Shown here piece by piece: positions 25,864 to 27,005 of a stretch of DNA of 27,005 bases. Below the pieces are notes generated by a model. The model was not told where the DNA came from, ran no database searches, and was given only the letters and a program-made list of their open reading frames with translations. This DNA comes from JANOAR01 sp031411235. Lineage in GTDB: Bacteria > Verrucomicrobiota > Verrucomicrobiia > Verrucomicrobiales > Verrucomicrobiaceae. How positions within the stretch are numbered: the stretch's first letter is position 1; every line of letters starts with the position of its first letter. A program made the position numbers and the translations under genes. The stretch spans positions 1 through 27,005 of the forward strand of contig JANOAR010000254.1 in NCBI GenBank assembly GCA_031411235.1, in the 5' to 3' direction.

Positions 25864-26747
25864 AAACGAAGGACTCGCGCAGACATTCCACAATCGATTG
25901 CCATACGGTTCCAGAATTTCTCAGCCGTCGCAAACACCCAGTTGTCGCTGCGGCAGTAAAGGAAGTATTCGAGGTCATGCGAGTCGTTCGGCTCCTTGAT
26001 TTCATGTGTCATCTGCGTCGTCAGCATTTCACACAGGTATCGAGTGAAGACGTTACAGTAGCATTCCACCGCGTATTGACCAGCCACGAGTGCGCTCAGA
26101 GGTGCTTGATGGGGAATCGCATTCCTGAGCGCGCGACAGTGTAACACTGCATTCATGGAGGCTTGGAACTCGGCTGTGCTCAATTCAAGTCTCAGTGCAG
26201 CCTGATCTGCTTTCCTGACGATTTGTGGGCGCTTGCCGATTGGCATACCGTTAGCAAGCCAAGACGCATATGCGGCGACTCGTTCCTTCAACAATGCCTG
26301 AAGAGACAACAGCCAGTCTTGTTCGACATTGGCCCGCCACTCCTGATAAATCTTCACCTCGTTGGCTATTTCGCCGATAGAGGAAGCATTGGCGAGTTTT
26401 TCAAGTGCCAGCCTTGCCTGCTGAGCTTTTGGGGCGGCAGGCACATATCCAAACATTGTGGCCAGATACGAATCTGGATCAGGCAAAAGTGTGGGCTTCA
26501 GGGTAGTGATCGCTTGCGCTACTCCTTTGCGTTTGGCAAACGTTTCCGCATCCAGCTTGCCCATAAGTTCCACCACTGTCAGTGGTGAATAATAAATGAG
26601 GCCGTCTGAGTTCTTGAATTGATCAAGGTCGATTGCGCCATTGGCGTGATTGTAAAAGCAGTTGGTGTCGCAGATGTAGTGCTTTTGAGGGGTGATTTGA
26701 GGATTCTGCATCCTCCCGACGTTTTTTTGTTCATGGCTGTTGCTCAT
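25860..26747 (-). CDS. PIN-like domain protein, putative ribonuclease
   Basis: From the ATG at 26747 the protein has 295 residues; an ATG at 26771 adds eight residues and remains possible. The N-terminal YICDTNCFYNHA has the first Asp of a PIN fold, followed by SPLTVVELMGKL with the expected Glu. Near the C-terminus NDSHDLEYFLYCRSDNWVFA and TAEKFW supply further acidic residues typical of PIN-like nucleases. The long helical insert (about 60-240) makes it larger than toxin PIN proteins. No antitoxin is seen next to it. It is convergent with the GYF_2/TPR gene, the stop codons overlapping (25860-25863). Nuclease activity is inferred only. Confidence 0.7.
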   Translation of the reverse strand: MSNSHEQKNVGRMQNPQITPQKHYICDTNCFYNHANGAIDLDQFKNSDGLIYYSPLTVVELMGKLDAETFAKRKGVAQAITTLKPTLLPDPDSYLATMFGYVPAAPKAQQARLALEKLANASSIGEIANEVKIYQEWRANVEQDWLLSLQALLKERVAAYASWLANGMPIGKRPQIVRKADQAALRLELSTAEFQASMNAVLHCRALRNAIPHQAPLSALVAGQYAVECYCNVFTRYLCEMLTTQMTHEIKEPNDSHDLEYFLYCRSDNWVFATAEKFWNRMAIDCGMSARVLRF

Positions 26748-26768
26748 ATTGTAAAAATATTTATGAGC
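26742..26768. promoter_or_regulatory. Inverted repeat at the start of the PIN-like gene
   Basis: GCTCATA (26742-26748) and TATGAGC (26762-26768) are perfect 7-bp arms around a 13-base AT-rich centre. The left arm contains the proposed ATG at 26747. It may be an operator for autoregulation or an mRNA hairpin at the start codon. The choice between the two starts of the PIN-like gene affects the reading. Confidence 0.4.
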
Positions 26769-26771
26769 CAA

Positions 26772-27005
26772 TTTTTACGGATCAAGGCCTTGGCGTGTTT
26801 TTCTCAAAATTTTTTCAGCCAGCTCAAATTCCGTCCGCATTTATGTGAAAGCACGGGAGAAAAACGGCTCTTCGGGAAAGTTAAGTCATAAGAGTTGGAG
26901 CGTGGGGTGCATTGAGGGCTCTCGCCCCTGTTTACCAACGGGCAAGCGGGTGGCAAAGTGCTGGCCCGCCCATGAAACCTGATGCTCTAAACAGTCTTTT
27001 ACACC
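26772..27005. other. Window-end intergenic region
   Basis: No gene or RNA was recognised in these 234 bases. The part near 26772-26830 is AT-rich and should carry the PIN-like gene's promoter. Small GC dyads near 26915-26970 (such as GGGC-TCTC-GCCC) could be a terminator of a gene outside the window. Confidence 0.4.

Overview
The window looks like a chromosomal segment of a Verrucomicrobia species, most likely a Prosthecobacter or Verrucomicrobium relative. The main evidence is a Planctomycetes/Verrucomicrobia-type cytochrome protein (PSCyt1, DUF1549, DUF1553) with its DUF1501 partner. Further support comes from GYF_2-domain membrane proteins, a PgpH-like HD phosphohydrolase next to ybeY, GC-rich core genes, and the scarcity of Shine-Dalgarno sites. 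This placement is inferred from gene content only. I saw no tRNA, rRNA or CRISPR.

Bases 1-5230 (minus strand) are a degraded defence-type island. At the left edge a GHKL ATPase with an N-terminal STAS-like region overlaps a STAS-like (DUF4325-type) gene by ATGA; the pair resembles a partner-switching module. Next come two remnants of one type IIL (MmeI-like) restriction-methyltransferase: the nuclease/spacer part at 3909-5153 and the C-terminal part at 1619-2247. Its methyltransferase core is missing. In its place sits a less GC-rich cassette of a NotI-family endonuclease pseudogene, which has lost its central core, and an intact D12-class adenine methyltransferase. The cassette therefore looks like one R-M system nested in another, with only an orphan methylase surviving.

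Bases 5231-22803 are mostly housekeeping and lifestyle genes. They include a small KTSC-like secreted protein, a NarL-type sensor kinase/response regulator pair, and the large PSCyt protein. A ParE/RelE-type toxin-antitoxin pair sits between the PSCyt gene and its DUF1501 partner. After these come hemL, a three-gene operon of Cys-rich membrane proteins, an exported Mn-type superoxide dismutase with a strong hairpin behind it, and a membrane protein divergent from pgpH-ybeY. An unknown gene whose start codon lies in an inverted repeat and hldD complete the section.

A 153-bp MITE-like element (22811-22963) lies directly behind hldD. It has about 17-bp terminal inverted repeats and a perfect 9-bp target duplication that overlaps the hldD stop codon.

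Bases 22973-27005 form a less GC-rich accessory region. It holds a small XRE regulator, a VanZ-like membrane protein, a secreted OB-fold-like protein, a GYF_2/transmembrane/TPR protein and a convergent PIN-like protein. No function is known for this set; it and the STAS/ATPase pair are the best places to look for something undescribed.
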